From Cheilinus undulatus (Eukaryota > Chordata > Actinopteri > Labriformes > Labridae), in NCBI RefSeq assembly GCF_018320785.1, contig NC_054873.1:23650196-23714195 (forward strand): a stretch of DNA of 64,000 bases, written 5' to 3'. Numbering within the stretch: the first letter of the stretch is position 1; every line of letters begins with the position of its first letter. The notes below the pieces were generated by a model. That model saw nothing but the letters and a program-made list of their open reading frames with translations, ran no database searches and was not told the DNA's origin. This document shows, piece after piece, positions 1 to 11,700 of this stretch. The translations under genes were made by a program, and so were the position numbers.

Positions 1-3000
1 TTCTCCACAGACTTCAGTCATCTCATCAGAAATACAGAATTTCTATTAAATGGGTAACCTCATTGGGTTTCCCCAGCAATTCATAAGATTTAGCATGAAG
101 ACACTTGCATGTAGTTAGCAGCTACTTACTCTGTGTAATTTACCAATTTACACAATTTACAAGGAAGTCCATAATTTCATTGTGAGAAATATCCCAGCAA
201 TAAGGGCTTGGTAGGAGATGTTTTGAAATATTAGCTGTACACCTAATCCAAAGGACTAAATTATGGCTTTGAAAGAGTCCAAGTACAATGTAGCAACTTT
301 CGGTTTATCAAGCAGTAAAATAAGCCTTGTGACTCAGTTACCAAATACATGATGGAAATACCAGTGCTTTATCATTTCCTGACTGATATGTAAATGAGAG
401 GACAGTAGATAAGCAACTACAAGCAGGATGTTGTGTCATAGTTAAAGGGAAAACGACATTAATTTGAACCAACAAGCTGTCAAACCGCAGCTAATGTAAA
501 CATACTGCTATGATGCCAGTGCCATTCAGGTAGTAAGTGATCAAAATGCCAGTGTTGTCTTTTGATTTTGCACTAAGAGACAGGAAAGTTATTGATATTA
601 AGCTAATACCAACAGAAGTTGCACAGGGATGTTTGAACTGTCTTCCTGCTTCCAGCAGAATCCATGACTTGCAGCTCTTTTAGTAGCCTGTGTTTTGGCT
701 AGAGATGCATAGTTGTGTCGTTTTAACATCCATATCATCCAATATCTGTCTTTTTGTCAAACAGTCTGGGAGTAATGTTGGCGTGCACCTGTCAGTAGCT
801 GATGTTTACATGTTGTCATTATTCTAGTATTTAGCACATCTAACTAATTCAGAGAAGAGGTTCTTCATTGGGTAGAAGATGTGACCTGCTGGATAAACTC
901 TGAGCTGTTTTCATGGTCAAATATGAGTGAAATAATGGCACTATGGGAGTGTCATAGCAGAAGAAGTAATAAAAGAACCATCACTTCAGTGTTGGCCATC
1001 TGCCAAATTGTTATTTCAAATATGTTATTTGATCGACCCTGACTTTTTAAAATCATGGCATCTCTAGTTTTTGCCTTGTAGAGTTTGCAGTTTGGCTAGC
1101 AGTACCGTATCTGAGCTCTCTGCCTGCATGGCAGTGAAGTCCAGACTCAGGATATGAATCTTATAATCCACATCCTGGAAACATGTTGTCTTTAACTGAT
1201 GAGTCTTTTCAATCAAACACCCTTCCATAAGGTTTATTTACTTAACAGTGTACCCCTTTTCAACAGAATGAGAATAATTACCTAATGAAGCAGAAAAGCT
1301 GTTGAAAAGTGTCACCACTAGCTTGGTCTGCAGTGCTCTGTATCCTAGCATGTTTTGAGCAGTGAAGGAACAGCTTGAAAACACAATAAATTCCCTGCCA
1401 GAACAACTAGCAAATCTTTCTAGAGTGGCATCGCTCACTGAAATCAGTGCCACTACTATTGCCAAGTACCTCATTCAACCCAACCTTAAAAATACAGAAA
1501 TATCCATTTAATATGCCGTCTTGTTAGCATGAAAGTCAGTAACAAATAGGGCTGATTATGAAAACATATCCTATTATGGTTATTTTGACTTATATTACAT
1601 ATTTACTATGAATTGCTGTATCAAAGGTAATGACCATTTTTATGCACTTATTTTGATTAAGAAAAACTTGTGCCAATATGAGGGATTTTTTTTTTCAGGC
1701 TGGTCTAAAATAAAATGGACTCCCTTGGCGACAAAAGGGACGTAGAATGTTTGTTTTAAAAGGGGATTTAACGGCCAAAGGTTGAGAGTTGCGGTTATAG
1801 ACTTTGGATTTTACTGGGGTCAATAAGCTCCATTCCTGTAATGGGGATGATGTGTGGATAAAGGTTTCCTTTGTTTGTATTTGTCACCAAGCCAATTTGA
1901 ACAAAATCGCCTACTACTACAGCTTCCCTGATACTTAGTCATGACATAGACGTTTTATAATCTGGATGAGTGATTACAGATAAGCTGGGAAGGAAGCAGG
2001 AAGGGTGCAGAACTGTGTCAACACGACGCTCCCACACCATCACCCTCCTGGTGAACTGCCACTCTGACCATATGTGCGAGAGTGTACCTCCATTAAAGCC
2101 TCTCCTGACAGACGCCATCCTCCACTTCTCACATCTGCTTCTTTAACACATCTGAAAGCCCCTCAGCCGTGTGGAGGTGGGGAAGGAGGAGGGCTGGTCA
2201 CAGGTTGAAGGCCACATCTGGGAGCATGTGACCTAGGTTGTCCAATGGTTGGAATGTAGGTGGCAAGCATGCTAGTGTATGTGTGTGCAGGTGGCCGCCT
2301 GAGATGACAGGCATGCCAAGAGGTCGTATTTATCTGTCAACACTTTTCCAGTCCACAAGTTGTGTGTGGAAATTCAGGAAGCCTTGATCCCTCCCGCTCT
2401 TCTCGGATGGCAGAGCTAATGTTAGTGCCACCTGTTACAGCATAATATGCACTGCTGCTATTTATATTCCTCATAGTCTAATAAGCAGTGCTGTCATTGG
2501 ACAGTCCATTAAGTGGCATACAGTGAGAGTTTTATTGTGCTCCAGGAGCTTTATTACTGGAAATGACTGGTGTGAAGCAGAATGTCCTGTTTGGTTAAAT
2601 ATAAACCTTAGTTCCTCTTTTTGGCGGACAATGCTTACACTTTCTCCCCAGCATGTCCAATGCCTATAATAAGACAGCTTTATATAGGAAGTATCATTTT
2701 GACTTACAAGTTTATTATAATATTGAAGGAAATGTAGTTTTATTCTCCACACAAGCATTTATTTGAATACATTAATTGTTATAAAGTTCTTCCCCACTGC
2801 CAGGATTGTTATTTAATGCTCCTTTTCACACCTCAAGTTATTCTATGCATTTCAAGGGCTGTCGGTATTATTGCTCTTACTCATATGTATGGACATCAGT
2901 ATCGTCAGCACAACAGTCAAAACTCAGTTTTTACTTATTTCTCACCCAGATTCACAATATATATTTCAGTTACCACTTCTGCTCCTCAAAATCCTGATTT

Positions 3001-6000
3001 GTCCTTCTTGCTGTCAGGATAAAATCTAAGTGAGGGAAGCTCAAGGTTGAAAATGTTAATTCACCCTCATGGATGTCCCTGAGTTGTAGTCTTCTGCTCG
3101 TACAGCTGCAAGGGGTTGAAAGAGGTAGGTGAATTTTTTTGCCTCTTGGGCCACTTGAAGGCTCCCCTAATCCTCTGACTGATGGAAGTTGATGTGGTTA
3201 GTCACAGACTCTCAGGGGTCTCATGGACATTAGTAAGGATTTCCCTTAAACTACATTATTTTTGGGGGAAAAATGGATCCAGGAGGGCTTTCTGCAGGAG
3301 CCAAACAGCTGAGTAGTTGCTAAATTACAGCCAGCAACTTTACTTGCTTTTGTTGACTTCAGAAATAGATTTAAAAAAAACAAGTTGTGACTTACTTTTC
3401 CTGTGCATTTTGGATTGGTTCTAATAAAATATCTTCCTAATAAAAACAGAAATCTATGAACTGCAGTGAAATCACTCGTAAATCTTGAGTTTGACTGTTG
3501 TGTAAGTTTGCCTTCATTTTGAGTGTTTGAAACAGTAAGCATATCTGCCTCATGAGATAGTCTTTTACATCAAATTAGGTTTGTCAGATGGTTTGATTTT
3601 TAAACCACAATTTATCTCAGAATTTCTATAGTTAATTGATCTCCCTTCTTATTAAGATATGACACTATATGCATCTATAACTGTTTTAGCTTCATTATGG
3701 ATTTTTATACTGTCCTAAACTGATGGTAATTGACTTCTTGTTTGGATAAAGACATGCTGTTATTAACTTTAGGTATTTTTGAAGATCTTCAATGATCTCT
3801 GTGTATCTCTCTTAACTGACAATAATCTCCCCTTTTTCAGACAATTTGAAATTTCACCATTTAGCTCTTGACATGTTTTGTTGTTCCATTTTGTTCTCTT
3901 CACTGACTAAAACCCAGGTCTAACTGACTTCCTGCTTGGTTGTGTGCTTTTATTTTGAAAGACATTAGGAACTTTGGGCACATCGACTTTATGGCATGAA
4001 CTTATCCACAGAAACAGGAGCTTGTTATAGATTGAAAGAAAATAAGGGAGGTGTAAAAAGCAAAATGTTTGATGGGACTCAAATTTCTCCACTGAGCTGT
4101 CTGAGAATTGTTCAAAATGAGAAAAGACATTAAGGAGACATTGGCCTGACTCCTGGGGCAACCAGGTGGGTTTGGTAGGGGGCGGTTGGGAGGATACCTG
4201 GAGAGGGGTGGCTTGGCCCTGGTGCAAGCCTGGAGGATGGCCATCAGGAGGCCAGAGCAGTACAGGACCAACATTGACATGGCAAAGTGCCAAACAGGCA
4301 TATGCTCCCATACCTGACCTGACCGGACAGCTGTGCTGTTATTTTGTACAACACCCCGTCCTGGAGGGTGATACTACTTTTATATATATGTACCATCAGC
4401 AATATAGTCCCACAACTGGTAAACCCTGTGTTTTAATTCCCCATGTCCAATCAAATTGCCTATTGGGAGGCAGCCACAGTATAAATACATATAATCCAGA
4501 GCAATTTTTAGTATTTTACTAATGTTTGAAAATTAAGTTGTGCACTGTTAAAACAAGAAATTAGTGCATTTAAAAAAAATCCTATTAGTTTTGACTTATT
4601 CCTGTTAAAAATTAAAAACAAATCAATGCATTTTATTAGACCCACTGTGTTTTATGACTTGTGGGTAAAACCTGACATGTGCAATGATTGTGTCAAGCTG
4701 ATATGTTGCTGGAGGGAGTGCACAGGGAAACTCCAGGAAGATTTAAGAGGAGATCACAGAAAGAGAAATGGGAGAGTATCATCCACAGCCAGAGCACACT
4801 GTCACGTCTGTGTTGGGAGTGAAAGGGATGATTCAGTTTATGCATCATGCAGGGAAGAGCAGTGAAGTGCAGGGTTGCATATAGATTTCTGTGCTGTCAG
4901 TGGAGTCCTTGTTCTCTCACTCACGCTGAGTCGAGCTCTCTCCACGTACCTCAGTCAGATTCAGCTTGATGCATGCGGGCCTCTTTTTCTGACTGTCACA
5001 CAGACCCAGAAATTAATGTTAGCTTCACGGTTTCTCGGTCAAGTGGTGTTTCACTTTGAATCGTTCCACACAAAGGACACTAATGATGTCTATTTCATGT
5101 TACAATTCACTGGCATCAGGGAGGCTACTGGCAGGGTGCCATTGTCAAAAAATAGTGACCCAGCCTGCAGCTTTTTAAAGTTGAGGCTTCTGAAAATCCC
5201 AGCGGCCTTTGTCATGAAGTATTTTAATATCCAGAAATCCTTGATTTTGTTTCATTATGTTCCTTTTAACGATCAGGAAAAAAACACCAGTCGTGGATGT
5301 AAAGATTGAATTTGATATATGAGCTCTCCTGTTGAAATTATTCTACTTTTTAATTTTGATACATTTTATCAGAACCGGCTTATTTCAGATATCTTTTATC
5401 AGCTGGAAAATTCACTGTTCTTCTTTCGATTTATTTATTGTTATTCAGTTCTTATTGACTTAACTGATTATATACAGTTCAGTTTGTCCTTTCCTGCTGT
5501 AGAAATGTGTCTGTCTGTCTGTCTTCTTGTCTGGCCTTCATCATGGACTCCCTCTTGTCACCCTCCCAGCTCAAATCCAGAGATGTGTTTCCTGCAAATG
5601 TCAGACTGCTTATCACTTGAGACTTAGAAGCTTCTTAATAGAAAACAGGAAGAGTTTCTCTTGCTACACTTTGCTTCATTTTGCTATTGATTTTACTACC
5701 TTAGTTGAAACTGTATCCCCCATTGGGTGCTTTTAATGAGGAGGTCCCTCTAGTAGCTGTAACAGAGGATGTGCAGTTCTTACTGGGATGTCTGTATTAA
5801 ATTTCCATTCATGTCTTACTGCATTCAGGTGACCAACACCCATGAATGGTTTGAATGAAGAAGTAATCCTAAATAGAACAAAAGGTACATTTTTAAAGTT
5901 AAATTTCAGTCATCTATTTAACCATATTAATAGTTAAATGTTTAAACAGCATTTCTCAACTCACAGTAATTAAACCAGGGTTCACCTAAGGAACCTGTGG

Positions 6001-6268
6001 GCCAGAAAGTCCTGTAATTCCAGTAATATGAGCAGTTAACTGGGTGTCACCCCTTCTCTTTGTCTTAAAGCTTTTACAGAGATTTTCAAGAAATCTTGTC
6101 CTTTTCTCTCTTTGCAGAGAACAATAGAGCAAGTACAAACCATTCAGATGAAGAGATAAAGGCTTTTGAACCCCAAGGTTGTCGGTAACTGATGCTATCA
6201 AATTAACCTGAACTGAGCAGTGTGCAAAGCTCATTCATGAAGCATTCTGTTAATAATCATTACACTTA
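1..6268. other. Upstream or leader-intron DNA without a recognised gene
   Basis: I see no exon that can be supported here on either strand. The longest open frames (for example 3907-4311 minus and 4875-5309 plus) have no domain, no convincing splice partners and poor codon structure. The stretch is either intergenic or an intron of the sema4b 5' leader, because the first coding exon of sema4b at 8767 seems to follow a spliced leader. A transcription start for sema4b was not located; no CpG-rich promoter stands out. Confidence 0.5.
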
Positions 6269-6822
6269 CAGTGCTTAACAAATTTATTAGACTACCTTAA
6301 CTCTAACCAAAGTGAGCTTTATGCCACAGCTGCCCTAAATTAACAGCACTGGTAATGACCAAAATCATTTTTTATGTTTCTGCAATGGTTACTACACCAG
6401 TATGTAGAAGCTCTTTAACCCAAATTATATTTTTAATGCTAAAATATAATTATTATTGTTATCCGTGAGTTTTCAAATATACTGATTTACAAAAAAACCC
6501 TGAAAAATAGTAAAGCACATTATTATGTCTCGATTAATATCTCAAATTATAGTTATTTACTGGCATTCCTGCACATGAAAATGAGTTTTAGTGGTTGAAT
6601 GTTATGCTTGATTAATTTCTGACTTCTTAGAGAAGTCCAGTGAGCCGGCTCAAATTTGGGTATAAAAAGGTGAATTCAGTTTGAAATTCCTCATTCCTGT
6701 TCAAAATGGTAAAAGGTGGAGAGCTCACTGAAAATGAAATAGTCCGCATTAAAGCACTTCATGATGCTGGATGGTCTCCGAGACAAATATGACAGGTGGT
6801 CTAATAAATTTGTTAAGCACTG
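6269..6822 (+). mobile_element. Tc1/mariner-type deletion derivative with near-perfect terminal inverted repeats
   Basis: Both ends carry the same roughly 28-bp inverted repeat, which begins CAGTGCTTAACAAATTTATT, and each end is flanked by TA, the usual Tc1/mariner target duplication (TA at 6267-6268 and 6823-6824). Near the right end, 6706-6792 encodes 28 residues beginning MVKGGELTENEIVRIKALHD and ending AGWSPRQI before a stop. This looks like the start of the helix-turn-helix region of a Tc1-like transposase. The frame runs almost straight into the right inverted repeat, so nearly the whole transposase has been lost by internal deletion. The copy is non-autonomous but could have been mobilised by a full-length relative. 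Confidence 0.88.
6706..6792 (+). pseudogene. Truncated Tc1-like transposase N-terminus
   Basis: A 28-codon frame opens with an ATG and reads through a helix-turn-helix-like segment (basic, with the AGWSPRQI motif typical of the first DNA-binding helix pair of Tc1-family transposases) and then stops where the internal deletion joins the right inverted repeat. The DDE catalytic domain is absent, so it cannot be active. It lies inside the 6269-6822 element. Confidence 0.7.
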
Positions 6823-7149
6823 TATATGGTTGCTAATACCAAAGCAATAGACTCCTACTGTATGACCTCAGCCCTGTAGAGTCCAGGGATTGGTCCGTTT
6901 TTTTAATAGAAGATGTAGACTTTGACTTCATGATAGGGGTCATTACCTTGAGTCTTGTAGCTGTTAAAGGTTATGCAGGTTATATAGTTTTTTATGCATG
7001 CATATTATTTAATAATGATTGCATTTTTTGTAAAGTCTATTCAGTGTATGTATTATAAAACTGGTTTATAGCATGCCCGTTTTACTGAAGAAAATTCCTA
7101 AAATGTTTTTTTAATGAAGTGTCAAAAACCCACATTCTTTTGTCCTTCA

Positions 7150-7870
7150 AAGAACAAGAAAATAAATGATTAGTGAAGCCTCTCCACAGTGTTACACACA
7201 TGAAATTACACTCGGCTTTTACTTGGAGTTTGCAACAAACTCCCAAGCTTTTATGTGTTTTGCACTGTGGGAAGGCTTTCGTGGCCACTCTACCATGGGC
7301 CCAGATCAGTGGAGGGCTGCAGTGATGGTTGTCCTTCTGGAACATTGTCACATCTCCACACAGGATCCCTGGAGCTCAGTCAGAGTGACCATGGGGGTTT
7401 TGGTCACCTCTCCTACTGAGGCCCTTCTACCCCAGTTGCTAAATTTGGCGGGTGATCAGCTCTTGGAAGAGTCCTGGTTGTCCCAAACTTTTTCCATATG
7501 AGAAATATGGAAGTTAGTGTGCTCTTGGAAACCTTTCCAAGATCAGCGCCTCGCAACAATCCTGTTTCTGAGCTCTGCAGGCAGTTCCTTTCACCCTATT
7601 GCTTGGTTTTTGCTCTGATATGCTTTGTCAGCTGTAAAGCCTTCCATAGAGTTATCTATCTTTCCAAATCATGTCCAATCAATCTTATTACTACAGGTAG
7701 ACTCCAATCAAGGTGTAGAAACATCTCGGCAAGATCAAGAGAAATAGAAAGCACCTTAGTGTGTTTGCAAAGGGTCGGTTACCTATGTAATTGTGATAAT
7801 TTGTTTTTTTATTTTTCATAAATTTGAAAATAAATCCAAATTCAGTTTTCACTTTATGATACAATACTGA
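7150..7870 (-). mobile_element. Degenerate Tc1-like transposon fragment (minus-strand orientation)
   Basis: The plus strand reads like the reverse complement of the widespread teleost Tc1-like transposase 3' half. Recognisable phrases include CAGAGTGACCATGGGGGTTT, TGGAAGAGTCCTGGTTGTCC, a segment reading TCCAATCAA after CATG, and an AT-rich end. The coding frame is broken by substitutions and small indels. No intact inverted repeats were found at the edges, so the boundaries are approximate. Identification rests on remembered family sequence. Confidence 0.7.
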
Positions 7871-8522
7871 GTGTACGTTAATCAGAATAAAATGAATTTA
7901 AACTACTGTAGCATCAGGACCCTCACAAAATTGTAAAAGAAAAAAAAACTAGTTGCCAAATATTGTTTTAGAAGCAGATGCAGTCATAGCATATTTAAAT
8001 GTTTTATCTTTATAAAATCATTTGAGATTGTTACAGTCAGTGCCAACTTTGTTAACAACTAGTGCGGAAGTTAAGTTCCTCGAGTGTCTGCTTGAGGCTG
8101 GCACCAAAAGCTAAGGAATTCCCATTGAGTTCCTTTTTACAATGCCCCTTTAACCGCAGATATAATCTTGTTTAAAGCCTGGAAGAAGAGAAAAATCACA
8201 CAAAAAGCTTCTTTCTTTATTTGAGCATGCTGTTAGGGGAGATCTTTCCATAACTCATACATGTAATTTTGTTAAGTCTGAGAGTTATTCATAAATTTGT
8301 GTAATTAGGAGAACAAATAATGACTTGGTTCACTGACAGGCTGGTTCATTGAAGTTGTTTGCCAAGAGGCTTAAGGGCCTGCTTCAGTGCTACTTCTTCA
8401 CCAGTTTCTAGATTGCTGGAAAGTTTAAAAAGTATTTTAATATTTGTATGTTCAGAATACAGTATAATCCTACAACCTTGCTATAAAGTGTTAATTTCAT
8501 TATCAATCTCTCATCTTTGCAG
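7871..8522. other. Non-coding stretch before the sema4b start exon
   Basis: AT-rich sequence with no supported exon. It ends in a pyrimidine tract and an AG (TCATCTTTGCAG, ending 8522) that would serve as the splice acceptor for the exon carrying the sema4b start codon. Confidence 0.45.
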
Positions 8523-8766
8523 ATCCCAGCTAACTGGGCTAACTGGTCGATGCTTCCTGTCCTGTTCTGAAGGTTCTGGCCGTCATCTCAAACCAGCATC
8601 ATCTTCCACAAGCCTGAAGGAGTGCAGAGGCTTGCAATTCAAGAAGTCCTAGACTTGCATGGAAAGAGGGAAAATAAACACGGCTTTTAAAAGACGCTCT
8701 ACATGAATTCCCTTAAGACCTGAAAGGCAAACACTGCAAGTTGGCTGGCGGTCCTGAGGGGGAGGC
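8523..8766 (+). other. sema4b: Probable 5' UTR part of the sema4b start exon, with short upstream ORFs
   Basis: A plausible acceptor at 8521-8522 opens an exon that continues into the sema4b start codon at 8767. If the exon begins here, its leader holds at least three short upstream ORFs: 8550-8570, 8659-8706 and 8703-8723. These could damp translation of the main frame. The true leader and any upstream non-coding exons need transcript data. Confidence 0.45.
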
Positions 8767-11700
8767 ATGTGGACAATGAGCATGGCTTGGCTCCATCTCC
8801 CGGCCTGCGTTGTCCTCCTTGTTGGTTGCCTTCATAGAGCCGCCACAGAAAACGATGTCACTCCACGCCTCTCCTTTCCCTTCAGTAAGTTTTATCAACT
8901 TTTTTTAATAACCCACAATGTTATATGTATTTTTTTTTTTTATCAGATAAGGTTCCATAGAGCTTCTGTTTCTTGGATCATGTTTACATCACCCGGTCTC
9001 TTAAGTGCAATGTCACAGACTCATTAGACTTTCCTTTGTTGGAAAAGAAAGGGTGGTGTGCACTCTGGGGCTCCCCTTTCAGACTTGGTGGGATCCTTTT
9101 GCATAAACAGCAACACTCAGCTGTATTGTTATCCGTCAGGACTGTGGTCACTAAACACACAAACAAATTTGTTGCTTGTAAAACACCTCATCAAGATTCA
9201 AGTTGATAAGTAGGCATTCATCACTGGTAGTAAGATGAATTTTGATGATAGTAAAGTCAGCATTTAGTTGATGCAGAATAAAGAATGTTGAATCAATTAA
9301 ACATTCGATTTTGACTTTGGAAACCATGATTCAAGTCGTGTACAAAATAACATGACAAATACTCTGGGTTTTGCCCAAACCACTCTTCTCCTGACCTAAC
9401 CAGGTTGCTTTGACGCCTAAATCTAACTGAACTGTGATTGGTCAAGGAGCCAATTTAGAAAAGCTCCTGTGGCATATTGACATTGTATAGGTCGGGGGAC
9501 TTGAGGGGTCAAAAGCAGCTCAACCATTAAATCCTCCTGATGTTTAACAGAGCTGCAGCAAGCTAACATCTGGTGATTGTGCAACTGCACAGTCAAGGAA
9601 CTTGTTTATTACAGAGCGTAAACATAAACAGGAACTGTTATTTGTTAGAGTACTTAAAAGTGCTTGAGTATAACAGGGTATACAGACATTTTTTTATCCA
9701 TCCTGCCTAAGGGGCCAGTTTAGCAAATCCCAATAGTCTCCTTGCTCATTAACTCAGCACATTGAAAAGAATCAATACACTTCATATGTGTCTTTTGTAA
9801 GAGCTAAAAGGATTTAAATGGGTGAAATGGTGTTTGTCGACAGCATAATGATTTAAAATCCATGTAAATCCGTGCAGTGAATGGCAGCTCCATCAGGGTG
9901 GCTCTGTCGAGTATCTACAGGTCAGACATAATTACAAAACGAACAGGCCTATTGTGCTGCGATTTACACAGTCTCACAGCACTGACAGTTATTGCTGTTA
10001 TATAATGTGTATTTTATTTTTGCAGGCACAATGTCATTTCATCAAGCCGTTTTAGAAACCAAACAAACGCACTTGTCATATTTCTCTCTTAAAATGTGTT
10101 TGGGATATTGGTGTTAACACACCTTATGCACTGGGTGTCTGTGCATCATGATGTAGTATGCTTCCCTTTGTATCTGTGCCATGGCCGCACTTGCTAAGAT
10201 CAGACGTAAGTCTTTAAAGGATACATCAGTGCATTTCAGATGACAGGTTGGATTTTAACATGTATTGTACTTAACGGTAAATTAAACAAAATGATGGATT
10301 ATTAGATCGATGCAGGCTTCTCATGATTAAACTGCGGGGACTCCTGTTTAGGTGTCATTAGTGTTTTAATGTCAGGAAAGATTGTGCTGACCGATCTCTG
10401 TTAGTAATACATTATAGACATGGGGACATCTTCCAGTTTGAGGGATAATTTTGAGCCAGGCGAGCTTTCAAGTAGGTCAGCCATCTTGCCTGTCTTGGCA
10501 TGTATTTTCCCTCATATCGGACCAGTATCCAGCAAGTAATCTCTCTCACCTGTCAACATCAACAAAGCCCACAGCTCTGCCCTGATGGAGCGTTTCACAA
10601 CAGCACACATCATCAATCACTCACTGAAAAGACGCTTCACGTTTAAACCTCTTCCAGTTTGGATGGAAAGATTTGCTTTCAGGGCGTGCTGCCAATGCTA
10701 AAAAGTGCCATAAAACATGCCAACATACATGTCTACTTACATGTCTAGAAGACCAAAATGTATGTGGATTCAGTCTAAAAGAGGCCAAGCAAAGAAGGTT
10801 GGCCATTTTTGTTGTTCTTATCAGAGGTTACTGCCCTTATAACCTGTTGTCTGTGCTTTATTTTAGCTGTCATTACAACTTTAACCGCATTGATAAGCTC
10901 TGAGTGTTCCAGTAATAGAGGACGTGTTGATCTTTAATGGTTACAATCAGCCATATAACTCCACAAGAAGCCATTTGACCTGTCTTGACACAGTTAAGGA
11001 TCATCTTGACTTTGGTTTGCTGGCTTGCTTCAGTATTAGGTCAGGATACACTCCCTGACACACATAGCACTCTTCTTTTTGTTTCACTTTGTGATATAAG
11101 ACCAAAACAAGCTTCATCCTGCTGATGGGGGTTAGCAGGGCCTGTTGACAGAGTTTGCCTCGCCGTGGTGTTGTCAGTTCTGCTACACTGACATTTCCCA
11201 GCCTCCTGCAGAAGGGCTTTGTCACATTGTGTTTACAGTATCAAAGCAGAAGGCAGAGCTGGGGACCCCAGGGACCTGAACTTTATATAGCAGACTCTGC
11301 CTGGCCTGGTCATAGTTTCTGGTCCTCTCTGTCCTAACTGGATGCCGATTAGCTTGACAGTTGACATGCCTCAGCTCTAGTAGTGAAAGCCAGAGCTATA
11401 TATACGTAGACTGACTACCCCTCCTCTTCTCTCATGCCCTCTCTGTCCCCTGGTCCCCGCCCCTGCCTTAATGAAGAGGCTAATCTGCCATGAATAATGA
11501 ATGGGGATTTGTATGTGTTATGGTGTGAACACTCTTCTGGTTCTCATTATGCGCCTATCAGGACGGATCTTGGGTTTAGGGAGTGGATCCTGCATCTGCT
11601 TTTCTCTGTGCTTTTGTTCCCGTCTTTAACACAGACCATGCTGAATGGCTTAGCATGCTGGAACACTTACTTAAAGGCACACCTATAAGCTGTTTATGTC

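Noticed and set aside
3907..4522. Overlapping long frames on both strands (134 and 118 codons)
   Set aside because: Mirror-image frames in a locally GC-richer patch; neither has a domain or coding context.
4875..5309. 144-codon plus-strand open frame upstream of sema4b
   Set aside because: No recognisable family, low-complexity hydrophobic stretches and no flanking splice or promoter evidence.
7082..7501. Host genes on both strands (89 and 111 codons)
   Set aside because: Both lie in a decayed Tc1-like transposon fragment.
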